Shown here: in pieces, positions 32,940 through 41,827 of the stretch
Layout of the letters: each line of letters starts with the position of its first letter
Numbering within the stretch: position 1 is the first letter of the stretch
Source of the DNA: Parasutterella muris
GTDB lineage: Bacteria; Pseudomonadota; Gammaproteobacteria; Burkholderiales; Burkholderiaceae_F
Reading direction: 5' to 3'
DNA: 59,429 nt
Assembly (NCBI RefSeq): GCF_009767915.1
Contig: NZ_WSRP01000017.1
Location: 1-59,429, forward strand
Position numbers and translations under genes: made by a program
The notes under the pieces: model-generated
What the model saw: the letters and a program-made list of their open reading frames with translations, nothing else
What the model was told of the DNA's origin: nothing
Database searches by the model: none

Positions 32940-33752
32940 TTATTTAGTTTTTTTAGGAGCAGGTTTCTGTGCGGACTGAACGTCAGCGACCTTAGCGTTC
33001 TTAACGAGGTTGCTGAGGTAGTTTGCAGCGTTCTGGCGAGCGACGACGCCTTCAACCTGATCTTTGATCTTGTCGAGTTCGGGGAAGGGAACTTCTCTCT
33101 TATCTTCGAGCTTGATCACATGGTAGCCGAGTGAGCTGTGGAACGGGATCGGAAGAACATCGCCCTTATTCATGCCCATAGCGGTTTCAGCGAAACCGGG
33201 GATGATGATGCTGCGGATGTTGGTGAAGGGGATTTCTCCGCCGTTGGCCGCGCTGCCCTTATCCAGGGATTTTTCTGTGGCGAGTTTGCCCATATCCGCG
33301 CCGTTTTTGATCTGAGAGATGAGGCTCTTGGCTTCATCTTCGGACTTGACCAGAATATGGCGAACTTTGATTTCGTTCGGGCTGTACTGTTTTTTCATAT
33401 CCGCGTAAGCGTCCTGAATCTGCTTATCGGTGACCGGATGAGCAGCGGCGTTGCGGCGTACGAGTTCGTTAGCGAGAATCTGAGTTTCGCGTTCTGCGAG
33501 CAGTGTCTTAATTTCAGGAGTCTGCTGAAGTTTCAGCTTACGTGCTTCCTGACCGATTACTTTTTCGCGAACAAGAATATTACGTGCGGCCTCAGCCTGT
33601 TTTCCCTCATCTTTGATGCCCTGCTCAGCGAGAAGGTTCATGAGTTCCTTTTGTTCGGCTGCCGAAACCAGCTGGCCGTTGACAGTGAAAGCCGTCTGAG
33701 CAGAAGCGGGAATTGCGGCGGCAAGTGCAATAGCGACAAGAACTTTTTTCAT
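32940..33752 (-). CDS. Periplasmic PpiC-type peptidyl-prolyl isomerase
   Basis: A 270-residue parvulin-type foldase. Signal peptide MKKVLVAIALAAAIPASAQ; an N-terminal SurA-like helical segment (FTVNGQLVSAAEQKELMNLL...); then one parvulin domain (~130-225) with VRHILVKSEDEAKSLI, GGEIPFTN and the closing SSLGYHVIKLEDKRE. The C-terminus is Lys-rich (QKPAPKKTK). Helps fold outer-membrane proteins. In many betaproteobacteria yciB-bolA-ppiC are neighbours; here the same order holds on the minus strand but with an unusual ~690-base gap. ATG at 33752 is preferred over 33764. Confidence 0.88.
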   Translation of the reverse strand: MKKVLVAIALAAAIPASAQTAFTVNGQLVSAAEQKELMNLLAEQGIKDEGKQAEAARNILVREKVIGQEARKLKLQQTPEIKTLLAERETQILANELVRRNAAAHPVTDKQIQDAYADMKKQYSPNEIKVRHILVKSEDEAKSLISQIKNGADMGKLATEKSLDKGSAANGGEIPFTNIRSIIIPGFAETAMGMNKGDVLPIPFHSSLGYHVIKLEDKREVPFPELDKIKDQVEGVVARQNAANYLSNLVKNAKVADVQSAQKPAPKKTK

Positions 33753-34439
33753 TATTTTTTCCATAAACAACGGGAGATTAAATTATAGCGATAATAATCA
33801 CTTATTCTGTGCGGTAAAAACCCTAAATATCATTAAAGAATACCCACTGATTTTGGATTTGCAATATACACAAATTCATTAAAATAACGCATCTTATCGG
33901 ATAGGTGTTTAAAAGCACTTGAAGGGAGGTAAGAACCTTGTTTTTATGGCGTTATTCGAGACGAATCTATATAAATGATTATGGAGCGAAAGTGTTTCTG
34001 CAATAACAAAGCGGCAGAGATTTATTGTTTCGTGAGGACTATGAAGACTAGTTTATTTTTATGTTTTTACGAACTTTTACTGACCAGTGGCGAACGAGTT
34101 CACAGAAAAGAGGAGAAGTCTGCTGAAGACGAACTTAGCATTCATCGATAAAACTTATTTGTCTTCAGAAAGTATAAGAGGGGTTAATTTAAGTGAATGT
34201 GCTTGAATATTGAATTGAGCGGCGAATTGTTCTGTTCCGAGGCAGCGGAACAGATGAGACGGTAAATCCGTCGGACAGGGATATGGTGAAGCGCGTGCCG
34301 CTTACAGAGGCATAAAAAGAAAACAGCGCATTCAGCGCTGCGAAGCAGGGATCAAGCCGGATTTCCCATATATCCGGCATAAGACATACAGGAAGCAGGA
34401 TCAATCAGCCGCGCAATAGCGGCTGATTGATAAGTATGT
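33753..34439. other. Long gene-free region with a row of hairpins between bolA and ppiC
   Basis: About 690 bases without a convincing gene; a 71-codon minus-strand frame (34189-34404) has no protein-like character. From 34231 to 34431 six stems follow each other: 9-bp TCTGTTCCG/CGGAACAGA (34231-34254), GACGG/CCGTC (34258-34272), AAGCG/CGCTT (34289-34303), CAGCGC/GCGCTG (34324-34340), GCCGGAT/ATCCGGC (34356-34378) and a 13-bp perfect stem starting ATCAATCAGCCGC (34400-34431). The left part (33780-34190) is AT-rich and unstructured. Candidate for a structured RNA of unknown class; it did not match tmRNA, RNase P or SRP RNA by eye. Confidence 0.5.
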
Positions 34440-34712
34440 TTAGTGTCGGGATTCGCTCGGGGCAAGAAGCGTCATATTAATATTGTGAATCCCGTGGCCG
34501 ATAAACGGCTTGAGGTATTCGTACACGATACGGTGCCGTTCGATTTTCGGCAGTCCTTCGAAGCGGCGAGAGATCACGAACAGGTGATAGAGCGTACCGG
34601 CGGCGGGTTTAAAGCCGGCTTCTGGACGAGAATAATCTGTAAATCTCAATTCAATAGGAAAGATTGGCTCTAGTGCCTGCTGAATTCTTTCCAAAGACGG
34701 GGTATGGCTCAT
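34440..34712 (-). CDS. bolA: BolA-family protein
   Basis: A 90-residue BolA: LERIQQALEPIFPIELRFTDYS at the N-terminus, the conserved RFEGLPKIERHRIVYEYLKPFIG in the KH-like fold and GIHNINMTLLAPSE at the end. Regulates morphology/iron-sulfur trafficking with monothiol glutaredoxins. The ATG at 34712 overlaps the yciB stop by four bases (ATGA), so translation is coupled. The longer open frame upstream runs inside yciB and is not real. Confidence 0.9.
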   Translation of the reverse strand: MSHTPSLERIQQALEPIFPIELRFTDYSRPEAGFKPAAGTLYHLFVISRRFEGLPKIERHRIVYEYLKPFIGHGIHNINMTLLAPSESRH

Positions 34713-35329
34713 TTTAGTTTTCCTTCCGAATCTGAGTCGGAGATGAATCGGGAAATATAAAACCCGACGCCTACAGTAAAGATAAGCGTCAGACCCATCA
34801 GCCCGAAGAGTTTGAAATTCACCCACACATCTGTGGAGCATGTGTAGGCAACTATAAGATTAAGGATGCCGACAACTGCAAAAAAGACAGTCCAGCCTTT
34901 TAATAAAGTTTGCCAGGCATTCTCGGGAAGTGCAATCTGTTTACCGAGAAGCGACTTGAGGTAATTTTTACCGGTCACAGCGCCGAACGTCAGAATTGCG
35001 GCGAAAATCCAATAAAGAATGGTTGGCTTCCACTTGATGAACATCTCATCGTGGAGCCAGATTGTTAAGGAGCCGAACACCAGGATTACGGCAACAGAGA
35101 TCCAAAGCATCGGATCGATTTTTTTGCCGGAGATCAGCTTAAAGAGGATCTGTGCGAGTGAGACGACGATTGCGGCTGCGGTTGCGCAGATGACAGGCGC
35201 CTGTGTCGGATCAAAACCACTGCCAAGCCACTGGTTGCAAAGCGAGGCGGCTTCATCCGCTCGGTTCTGAGCAAATTTAAATGTGCCGAAGAAAAGAATA
35301 ACCGGCAGCAAATCGTATAAGAACTTCAA
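34709..35329 (-). CDS. yciB: Inner-membrane septation protein A (YciB/IspZ)
   Basis: A 206-residue membrane protein of the YciB/IspZ family: start FLYDLLPVILFFGTFKF, then DPMLWISVAVILVFGSLTIWLHDEMFIKWKPT (the family hallmark, read in parts), WQTLLKGWTVFFAVVGILNLIVAY and a WVNFKLFGLMGLTLIF C-terminal segment. Involved in envelope and septum maintenance. The start is a TTG at 35327-35329 with GAGGA five to six bases upstream and the family N-terminus directly after it; the longer frame adds an implausible Cys/Pro-rich leader. Confidence 0.9.
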   Translation of the reverse strand: MKFLYDLLPVILFFGTFKFAQNRADEAASLCNQWLGSGFDPTQAPVICATAAAIVVSLAQILFKLISGKKIDPMLWISVAVILVFGSLTIWLHDEMFIKWKPTILYWIFAAILTFGAVTGKNYLKSLLGKQIALPENAWQTLLKGWTVFFAVVGILNLIVAYTCSTDVWVNFKLFGLMGLTLIFTVGVGFYISRFISDSDSEGKLK

Positions 35330-35362
35330 AAAATCCTCGCTAAGTGGACTGGGACACAAACA

Positions 35363-35386
35363 AAAATTTTGCAACCGCAAAATTTT
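35363..35386. repeat. 10-bp perfect inverted repeat
   Basis: AAAATTTTGC, AACC, GCAAAATTTT, between the divergent yciB and flavoprotein pseudogene. It could be an operator or promoter-proximal hairpin; there is no T-tract beyond the stem. Confidence 0.5.
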
Positions 35387-35425
35387 ACTGAAAAATGCCT
35401 AATTTGTTAAATACAAACCTCATTA

Positions 35426-36741
35426 ATGAAAATTGTTACCTCAGGCATCTTAGACAGCCTGAGAGTTTGCCTAATCCGCCTGAGGAGCGGCTTAAGCAGT
35501 TTTTTTATCACGGAGGAAGATCGAGACAGCCCGGATCGGCTCAAAGAAGATCTTGAAGCCGAAAACGGCCCTAAAGCGGATCCTGCCTTGATAGAAACAA
35601 TATCCCGGAACGTCGGACCGGCAGCTGATTGGCTGTTTAATGACTTGAAAGTCGAATTCACAAAACGACCGTGCCCGGATTTCAGTAAAACAGATCCGAG
35701 ACGAACCGGCTCATTCGTCAAATGCATCGATAAAAACGCTTTGTTCTTTTTGCAGCAGTTCCAAAAACTCGGCGGTTTGGTTTTGACAGAAACCAATATG
35801 ACCAATCTGCTGACAGAAAAAGGACGAGTGAGCGGAATTGAATATTCTTGTCCGGAGGAAAAGAATAAAAAAACTCCTCGTTTCGGATGTTATTTTGGCG
35901 ACAGGCGCTTTCGGAGCAGATGCTTCTTACTATCCGAAATCTCTCGATAAAGTGCTTTATTACGGCACGAAGGAAGAGGACGGATAGGGATGCAGATCGC
36001 GCTCAAGCACGGCGCTTCTCTTATCAATGAGCATGATTACAAGCTTTTCCCGAATGCGGTTGAAATTGCCAAAGGCGTTCCGTTAGTCGCCACCGCTCCG
36101 GTTGGTGTCGCAACACCCAAAGGCGGCGCGCTCTTTGTAAATCACGAAAGGAAGAGATTTATCAATGAGAACTGACCGCTCAGATGCTTCAGAAGCGCGG
36201 CAAAAAATTCTATGTTCTGTTCGATGAACATTCATGGAACGTATTTAAGCAGAAGGCATTTAGAGATCATCTGATCAAAGAGCCGGAAGACACAGAAAAG
36301 TGGGATGAAATTATGAACGACGGAGAACCGGTTTTAGTGAAGGCGGAGAATCTTCAGGAACTTGCCGACAAGACCGGCATGCCGCTCGAAAATCTTTCCG
36401 AAACCATTGATGCTTGGAACTACGACGTTAGAGAGGAAAGGGATCAGGCTTTCAACCGAGAAGAGCTTGAGCATTTTGTCAAAGAAGGGAAGGTTTATCT
36501 TCTGGAACAGAAACCCCGATTCGCGTCTACGCTCGGCCGTCTCAGAGTCAATCCGCTAATGCAGGTCCTGAATAAGAAAGGCGCGCCGATTCAAGGTTTG
36601 TACGCGGTCGGAAATATCGTGGGCGGATACTCCTCTCAAAACAGTGCAGGTCCGATGCGGACAACATGGGCATTGGTTTCGGCTTTTACCTGCGCGGATC
36701 ATCTTGAAAAGGAGCTGAAAGACCAAAAGGCCGAAAAATAA
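35426..36741 (+). pseudogene. Flavoprotein reductase pseudogene (FAD_binding_2)
   Basis: A broken relative of the intact flavoproteins in this window. The N-terminal FAD-binding Rossmann part is missing; the first piece starts in the middle (FITEEDRDSPDRLKEDLEAE). An A7 tract at 35867-35873 shifts the frame: the continuation KKLLVSDVILATGAFGAD is readable one base later. An in-frame TAG near 35986 and another shift follow before MQIALKHGASLINEHDY, and a TGA at ~36173 plus frame change separates FVNHERKRFINEN from LQKRGKKFYVLFDEHS. The last piece keeps the C-terminal FAD motif GLYAVGNIVGGYSSQNSAGP. At least three lesions plus 5' truncation, so it is non-functional. Confidence 0.85.
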
Positions 36742-36793
36742 ATTTAATCAGTACAGGCTGCTTTATTTTCTGATTTTCTGATCAGAACAAGCG

Positions 36794-36835
36794 TCTGCCG
36801 ATTGATCGCCTCATCGATCGGCAGATGTTTTTTTT
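36794..36835 (+). terminator. Terminator after the flavoprotein pseudogene
   Basis: TCTGCCGAT and ATCGGCAGA form a stem around a 14-base loop, then TG and eight Ts. Confidence 0.8.
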
Positions 36836-37034
36836 GAACGATCGACAGAGGTTTATTTAATAAATAAGCGTCTGCCTGATGAGGGCTTATCGGTTTCTCG
36901 TTATTGATGACGAGAATTGATTACAAACGGAAAAATCTTTTTTATCCCGATCAGGGATTTCTTTAAGTTTTGTTAAGCCATACGGTATATCCTTTCCCGG
37001 TTAAGTTAAGAACCTTTCGTTCAATTAGATTTAG

Positions 37035-39800
37035 ATGAAAATTACAAAGAAACTTGCGCTTGCGGCTTGCGTCGCAGGAGCTCTAACTATGATGAATGTA
37101 CAAGCACAACCGACCCCGGCGCCTCAGCCGGCCGCGCAGTCTGCATCTTTGCCTGCCGGCGTAACTCAGGGCCCCACCGTTGAAGGAATCACTGAGTATC
37201 GTTTAGCCAACGGCCTTCGCGTCGTTCTCTTCCCGGACGACTCTAAAGCGACCGCAACCGTAAATATGACGTACCTCGTCGGCTCCAGACAGGAAAATTA
37301 CGGCGAAACCGGTATGGCGCATCTTCTTGAACACCTTATTTTTAAGGGAAGCAAGAATTATCCGGATCCCACTAAAGAGTTCACAAACCGCGGTTTCCGT
37401 ATGAACGGATCCACTTGGCTTGACCGTACCAATTATTTCGTGTCCTTTACTGCTAATGAAGACAATCTCGCTTTCGCTCTGGCCTGGAGCGCTGACGCTA
37501 TGCGCAATTCTTTCATCGCGAAAAAGGACTTGGACAGCGAAATGAGCGTGGTTCGAAATGAATACGAAATGGGAGAAAACTCTCCTTCGAGCGTGCTCTT
37601 TAAACGTCTTCAGTCCATGATGTACGACTGGCACAACTACGGCAAGAGCACTATCGGCAACAGAAGCGATATCGAACACGTCAGGATCGAAAACCTTCAA
37701 AACTTCTATCATCGCTACTATCGTCCCGATAACGCCGTGCTCACGGTCAGCGGCAAGTTTGACGTCACGAAAACGCTCGCGATGATCGCTAAAGATTTCG
37801 GCAATATCGAAAATCCGAAAGAAGCGCTGCCTGAAGAATGGACGGTAGAGCCGACAGCGGACGGCGAGAGAGTCTTTGAAATCCGCAGAAGAGGCGAGTC
37901 TCAGCTCGTTGCGGTCGGATATCGCATTCCGAGCGCGCTGCATCAGGATTTTCCGGGCACCGAAACCGCAACCGATGTGCTCGCCGATACTCCTTCCGGC
38001 CGTCTTTATGAAGCACTGGTCAAAACAGGTCTGGCGACCAGTGTTTTCGGCTATGCGATCGGTGCGAAGCAGCCCGGTTTTGTCGTCTTCGGCGCAACTG
38101 TGAAGAAAGGCGAAAGCTTGGAAAAAGTTAAGGACAAACTGATCGAAACGATCGAAACCTCCTTAACGAAGGCGCCGGTTACGGAAAAAGAACTCAACCG
38201 TGTGAAGGCTCAGGCCGAAACACAGTTCGAAAGAGCTTTCTCCGATCCGGAAGGGTTCGGTGTCGGACTCTCCGAATACATCGCGCTTGGCGACTGGAGA
38301 CTCTTCTTCTACGGCCGCGATCAGATGAAAAACGTTACCGGCAAAGAAGCTGATGAAGCGGCGAAGAAGTATTTTGTGCGGGATAACCGGGTCGTCGGTA
38401 TGTTCATTCCGGATGATGAGCCTAAACGCGCGGAAATTACCGCCGCGCCTAGTGCAGAAGAAGTACTCGCGACCTATAAGCCCAAAGCAGAAGCTCAGAG
38501 TGCGGAAGCCTTTGATTCTTCTTTCGATAACCTGAACGCGAGAACCACCCGTATTGACGTCGGCAATCTGAAGATCGCTCTGCTTCCGAAGAAGAACAGA
38601 GGAGAAACCGTGACGGTTATGATGAATTTCCGCTACGGCGACGCCAAGAGCCTCTTCGGCCGGTCCGCTGCGAAACAGATGACCGCTTCAATGCTGACTC
38701 GCGGTACCGATAAGCTGACTCGTCAGGATATTGACGACAAACTTACCGAACTGAAAGTCCAGGGCGGTCCCTCGGGTTTTGTGACCACGCGAGAAAATCT
38801 GCCCAAAGCGCTTGAACTCGTATTTAGTCTCTATAAAGACTCTTCCTTCCCGGAAGATGAATTCAAACAGCTGAAGAAGCAGATGATTGTGATGCTTGAA
38901 AGCATGCGCGACAAGCCCGACATGCTCGCAAAGAACGCGATCGATCAGCACTTCAACACATATCCGAAGGGAGACGTCCGTTACGAGCCTTCTATTGCGG
39001 AAGCGCTCGAAGAGCTTAATAAAACGGAAGACAAGGATCTGAAGAACTTCCACAGCCAGTTCTACGGAACCGCACGCGGAGAAATCAGTATTGTCGGAGA
39101 TTTCGACGCTAAAGCCGTTGAAAAGCTGATTCGCGAAGATTATGCCAAGTACGTTTCGAGCGCCCCGTACGCAGAAATTTACAAGGAATACAAACCGGTT
39201 AAGGCCGAACGCATCGTGATCGATACTCCGGAAAAAGAAAACGCGACGATTATCGCGCGTTCGGATTTCTCCATGAATGACACCAACCCGGATGCGCCGG
39301 CGCTTCAGGTAGCCAATTGGATTCTCGGCGGCGGTACAGGTCTTTCCAACCGCTTAATTGATCGTCTGCGTCAGAAGGAAGGTCTTTCTTACGGTGCCGG
39401 TTCCGGCGTGAAGATCCCCGGCAAGGGCGATCAGGCGAGCTTTATTTTCAGAGCGATTGTCGCGCCTCAGAACCTTCTGAAGGCCGAAGCCAGCGCCAAG
39501 GACGTGATTGCTAAAGCGGTTAAAGACGGCTTTACCGATGACGAGGTGCGCGAAGCGAAGAAGGGTCTGCTGCAGTCGATGGATGTCGCCCGCTCTCAGG
39601 ACCCCATCGTCGCAAGCTCTTGGAATGACAAGATGAGTCTTAACCGTGACTGGAGTTTCTCCAAGGCGCGCGCCGAGGCGATTAAGAATCTGACCACTGA
39701 GCAGGTCAACGCGGCGCTTCGTAAATACATTAAGCCCGAAGATATGACGTTCGTACTTGCGGGCGATCAGAAGAAAGCTCAGGCAGCACAGAAGAAATAA
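37035..39800 (+). CDS. Periplasmic M16-family zinc metallopeptidase
   Basis: A 921-residue pitrilysin-type peptidase with both M16 halves in one chain. Signal peptide ending NVQAQ, a Pro/Ala-rich linker (27-48), then the inverted zinc motif HLLEH (His96, Glu99, His100) with the distal Glu in VVRNEYEMGENS (~175-180). The second half (from ~510) is the catalytically silent partner with RIDVGNLKIALLPKKNRGE and GGGTGLSNRLIDRLRQKEGLSYG (read in parts), which closes the peptide chamber. Probably degrades peptides in the periplasm. Long intergenic region upstream, strong terminator downstream; monocistronic. Confidence 0.93.
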   Translation: MKITKKLALAACVAGALTMMNVQAQPTPAPQPAAQSASLPAGVTQGPTVEGITEYRLANGLRVVLFPDDSKATATVNMTYLVGSRQENYGETGMAHLLEHLIFKGSKNYPDPTKEFTNRGFRMNGSTWLDRTNYFVSFTANEDNLAFALAWSADAMRNSFIAKKDLDSEMSVVRNEYEMGENSPSSVLFKRLQSMMYDWHNYGKSTIGNRSDIEHVRIENLQNFYHRYYRPDNAVLTVSGKFDVTKTLAMIAKDFGNIENPKEALPEEWTVEPTADGERVFEIRRRGESQLVAVGYRIPSALHQDFPGTETATDVLADTPSGRLYEALVKTGLATSVFGYAIGAKQPGFVVFGATVKKGESLEKVKDKLIETIETSLTKAPVTEKELNRVKAQAETQFERAFSDPEGFGVGLSEYIALGDWRLFFYGRDQMKNVTGKEADEAAKKYFVRDNRVVGMFIPDDEPKRAEITAAPSAEEVLATYKPKAEAQSAEAFDSSFDNLNARTTRIDVGNLKIALLPKKNRGETVTVMMNFRYGDAKSLFGRSAAKQMTASMLTRGTDKLTRQDIDDKLTELKVQGGPSGFVTTRENLPKALELVFSLYKDSSFPEDEFKQLKKQMIVMLESMRDKPDMLAKNAIDQHFNTYPKGDVRYEPSIAEALEELNKTEDKDLKNFHSQFYGTARGEISIVGDFDAKAVEKLIREDYAKYVSSAPYAEIYKEYKPVKAERIVIDTPEKENATIIARSDFSMNDTNPDAPALQVANWILGGGTGLSNRLIDRLRQKEGLSYGAGSGVKIPGKGDQASFIFRAIVAPQNLLKAEASAKDVIAKAVKDGFTDDEVREAKKGLLQSMDVARSQDPIVASSWNDKMSLNRDWSFSKARAEAIKNLTTEQVNAALRKYIKPEDMTFVLAGDQKKAQAAQKK

Positions 39801-39820
39801 TACAGTCGCTGCATAAAAAC

Positions 39821-39856
39821 AGAGCCTCGTTTCTTTGCGGAAACGAGGCTCTTTTC
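39821..39856 (+). terminator. Strong terminator after the M16 gene
   Basis: AGAGCCTCGTTTC pairs perfectly with GAAACGAGGCTCT around a 6-base loop, followed by TTT. It also faces the convergent cytochrome gene. Confidence 0.88.
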
Positions 39857-39867
39857 GAACGGGCCGG

Positions 39868-40206
39868 TTACGGCGTCTTATATCCGAACTTGTGGCACTG
39901 ATCGCATGTCAGAACCGAAGGTTCATGCTGCTTATGGCAGTCATTGCATGAAATCGATTCATCGTGTCCGTAGTGCGGGTTCGGGTTAAGCTTCGCGGTT
40001 CTTTGTTTGACCGCGTCTCTGCTTCCGTGGCACTGCAGACAGACAGCATCTTCAGGCATTTCTCTCGGACGAGTCTGTCCGTGACAGGTGTCGCACTGCA
40101 TATTCATTTCCTTATGCTTGCCTTTCAGAGTCATCTGAGCGCTGGCGCCGGAACTGAATACGAGGAGAAGGGAGGCAGCGAGTGCCGCAGCTAATCCGAT
40201 CTTCAT
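39868..40206 (-). CDS. Small periplasmic tetraheme cytochrome c
   Basis: A 112-residue protein: signal peptide KIGLAAALAASLLLVFSSGASA and four CXXCH sites (CDTCH, CLQCH, CNDCH, CDQCH) with additional histidines (KGKHKEMN, PNPHYGHDE, CHKQHEP). It is a homologue in size and layout of the one at 25971. AAGGAG precedes the ATG, which lies 11 bases after the flavoprotein stop, so the two are one operon and most likely one reductase. Confidence 0.92.
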   Translation of the reverse strand: MKIGLAAALAASLLLVFSSGASAQMTLKGKHKEMNMQCDTCHGQTRPREMPEDAVCLQCHGSRDAVKQRTAKLNPNPHYGHDESISCNDCHKQHEPSVLTCDQCHKFGYKTP

Positions 40207-40217
40207 TACTCAGCTCC

Positions 40218-41702
40218 TTACTGCATCAAAGCTTTCATGTGATCGGCAATCGCCATACCGATAACAGAAGCGGAAGTCAGCTGAGCACCGCCGACGTAGT
40301 TGTCATAGAAGAGACCGCCGGCAGCGTTGCCTACAGCGTACAGACCCTTGATCGGACGACCTTCGGTGTCAAGGACCTGGCCCTTGGTGTTGATGAGCGG
40401 GCCGCCGAATGTGGCTGTCATACCGCCCTGGAACGGAACGGCGTAGAACGGAGCCTTGAGAATCGGACGAGGATTCTTGTGGGTGTTCGGCGGAGTCAGT
40501 TCACCGAGTTTCCCGTTCTGAAGCGCTGCGTTGTATTCGTCAACAATTTTCTTCAGTTCGACCGGATCCAGACCGGCTTCTTTAGCAAGACCTTCAATAG
40601 TGTCGGCTTTGTAGACCGGAGCTTTCTTGGATTCATAAGAGAACCAGTCGTTCTTCAGCATCGGAAGATTGTGTGTGTCTTCGTCAACAATCATGTAGCC
40701 CCAGTTGTCTTTTGTCAGAGCGGCGGTGTCGCGGGCCATCTGAACGTATGTCTTGCCTTCGTCGGTGTAGCGCTGAGTCTGTTTGGAAACCGCGATACCG
40801 GTGTTGACAATGTTAAGCGGGTTGGCGCCTGTGGGTCCGTGTATCGGGCCGCAGTGGTACTGATCAACATTGACGACTTTCGGGAAGTAGGGGCCGGTAA
40901 GAAGAATGCTTTCGCCTGTGACGGTGTTGGAGCCGCGAACCGGCATGTTGGCTGCGGGAACGCCGGACATCATGGTGAGCATCATCTTGTTGGCAGAGAA
41001 GCCGCCGGTCGCCATGACAACGCCGAGCTTGCCGAGGTATTCTTCAAAGCCTTTGCGGGTCTTAACGCGGGCGCCGATCACATCGCCGTTCTTCGGGTTG
41101 TCCAAAAGCGCGACAACTTTGGCGTTGTAAACGATCGGGATGTTCAGTTCTTTGGCTTTGTTCAGCAGATAAGTCATCAGCTGTTTTCCGCCCGGTTTCT
41201 GTTCGCCTGTGGTGAGGTGGGCGCGCTGCAGCATCGGCCAAACGAGTTTGGCGCCGACGTTGTACTGGACGCCGACGTAGTCATGCAGCCAGTTGAGTGT
41301 TTCGTCAGCCTTTTCAGCGACAAGGCGTGTCAGAGCGGGATCGCCTCTGCCCTGAGAAACTTTCATCATATCTTCGTAGAATTTTTCTACGGTGTCGCCG
41401 GTCTGAAGACCTTTAGCCTGCTGCATCTTGGTGTTGACGCCAAGCATGAAGCCTGCGGAGTAAACCGTGTTGCCGGCGGCAGAACCCATTTTTTCAAGAA
41501 TCACGGGTTTGAGACCGTCCTGAGCGGCGCGGATTGCGGTAACGATACCGCCGATACCCAGACCGCAGATGACGAGGTCATAAGTCTTCTGAGGAGCGGC
41601 TGTCTTTTCGGCCGCATTGGCGGTCAGGGAGGCGGAAGCAAAACCTGTGGCCATGGTGGCAAGTAAGCTGCCTTTGAGAATAGAACGGCGAGATGTCTGC
41701 AT
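40218..41702 (-). CDS. Exported flavoprotein reductase, first of a pair (FAD_binding_2)
   Basis: A 494-residue protein with a twin-arginine-type leader (MQTSRRSILKGSLLATMATG...NAAE), implying export of the folded, FAD-loaded enzyme. FAD motif DLVICGLGIGGIVTAIRAAQDG with VILEKMGSAAGNTVYSAGF; VVMATGGFSANKMMLTMM; and C-terminal KGLYAVGNAAGGLFYDNYVGG. Substrate-cap segment RYTDEGKTYVQMARDTAAL differs clearly from the other flavoproteins here, suggesting another substrate. AAGGAG lies before the ATG at 41702. Its own promoter may lie in the 125-base gap to the next flavoprotein. Electron donor: the tetraheme cytochrome downstream. Confidence 0.88.
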   Translation of the reverse strand: MQTSRRSILKGSLLATMATGFASASLTANAAEKTAAPQKTYDLVICGLGIGGIVTAIRAAQDGLKPVILEKMGSAAGNTVYSAGFMLGVNTKMQQAKGLQTGDTVEKFYEDMMKVSQGRGDPALTRLVAEKADETLNWLHDYVGVQYNVGAKLVWPMLQRAHLTTGEQKPGGKQLMTYLLNKAKELNIPIVYNAKVVALLDNPKNGDVIGARVKTRKGFEEYLGKLGVVMATGGFSANKMMLTMMSGVPAANMPVRGSNTVTGESILLTGPYFPKVVNVDQYHCGPIHGPTGANPLNIVNTGIAVSKQTQRYTDEGKTYVQMARDTAALTKDNWGYMIVDEDTHNLPMLKNDWFSYESKKAPVYKADTIEGLAKEAGLDPVELKKIVDEYNAALQNGKLGELTPPNTHKNPRPILKAPFYAVPFQGGMTATFGGPLINTKGQVLDTEGRPIKGLYAVGNAAGGLFYDNYVGGAQLTSASVIGMAIADHMKALMQ

Positions 41703-41827
41703 ATTGATTGTTCTCCTTGGTAGATGGATCAGCAAACGTGCTGAACATGATCGATATGCTAAAAAATGTGACACGCACATCATCCGTAAATCAACGCTTG
41801 ACTTTAAGTTAAATTTTTGCTAATGAT

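Noticed and set aside
34189-34404. 71-codon minus-strand frame in the bolA-ppiC gap
   Set aside because: Coincides with the dense hairpin region and does not read like a protein.
34231-34431. tmRNA, RNase P RNA or SRP RNA
   Set aside because: Diagnostic sequences of these RNAs were looked for on both strands and not found.
40182-41666. 494-codon plus-strand open frame
   Set aside because: Antisense shadow of the flavoprotein gene at 40218-41702; no recognisable protein features.
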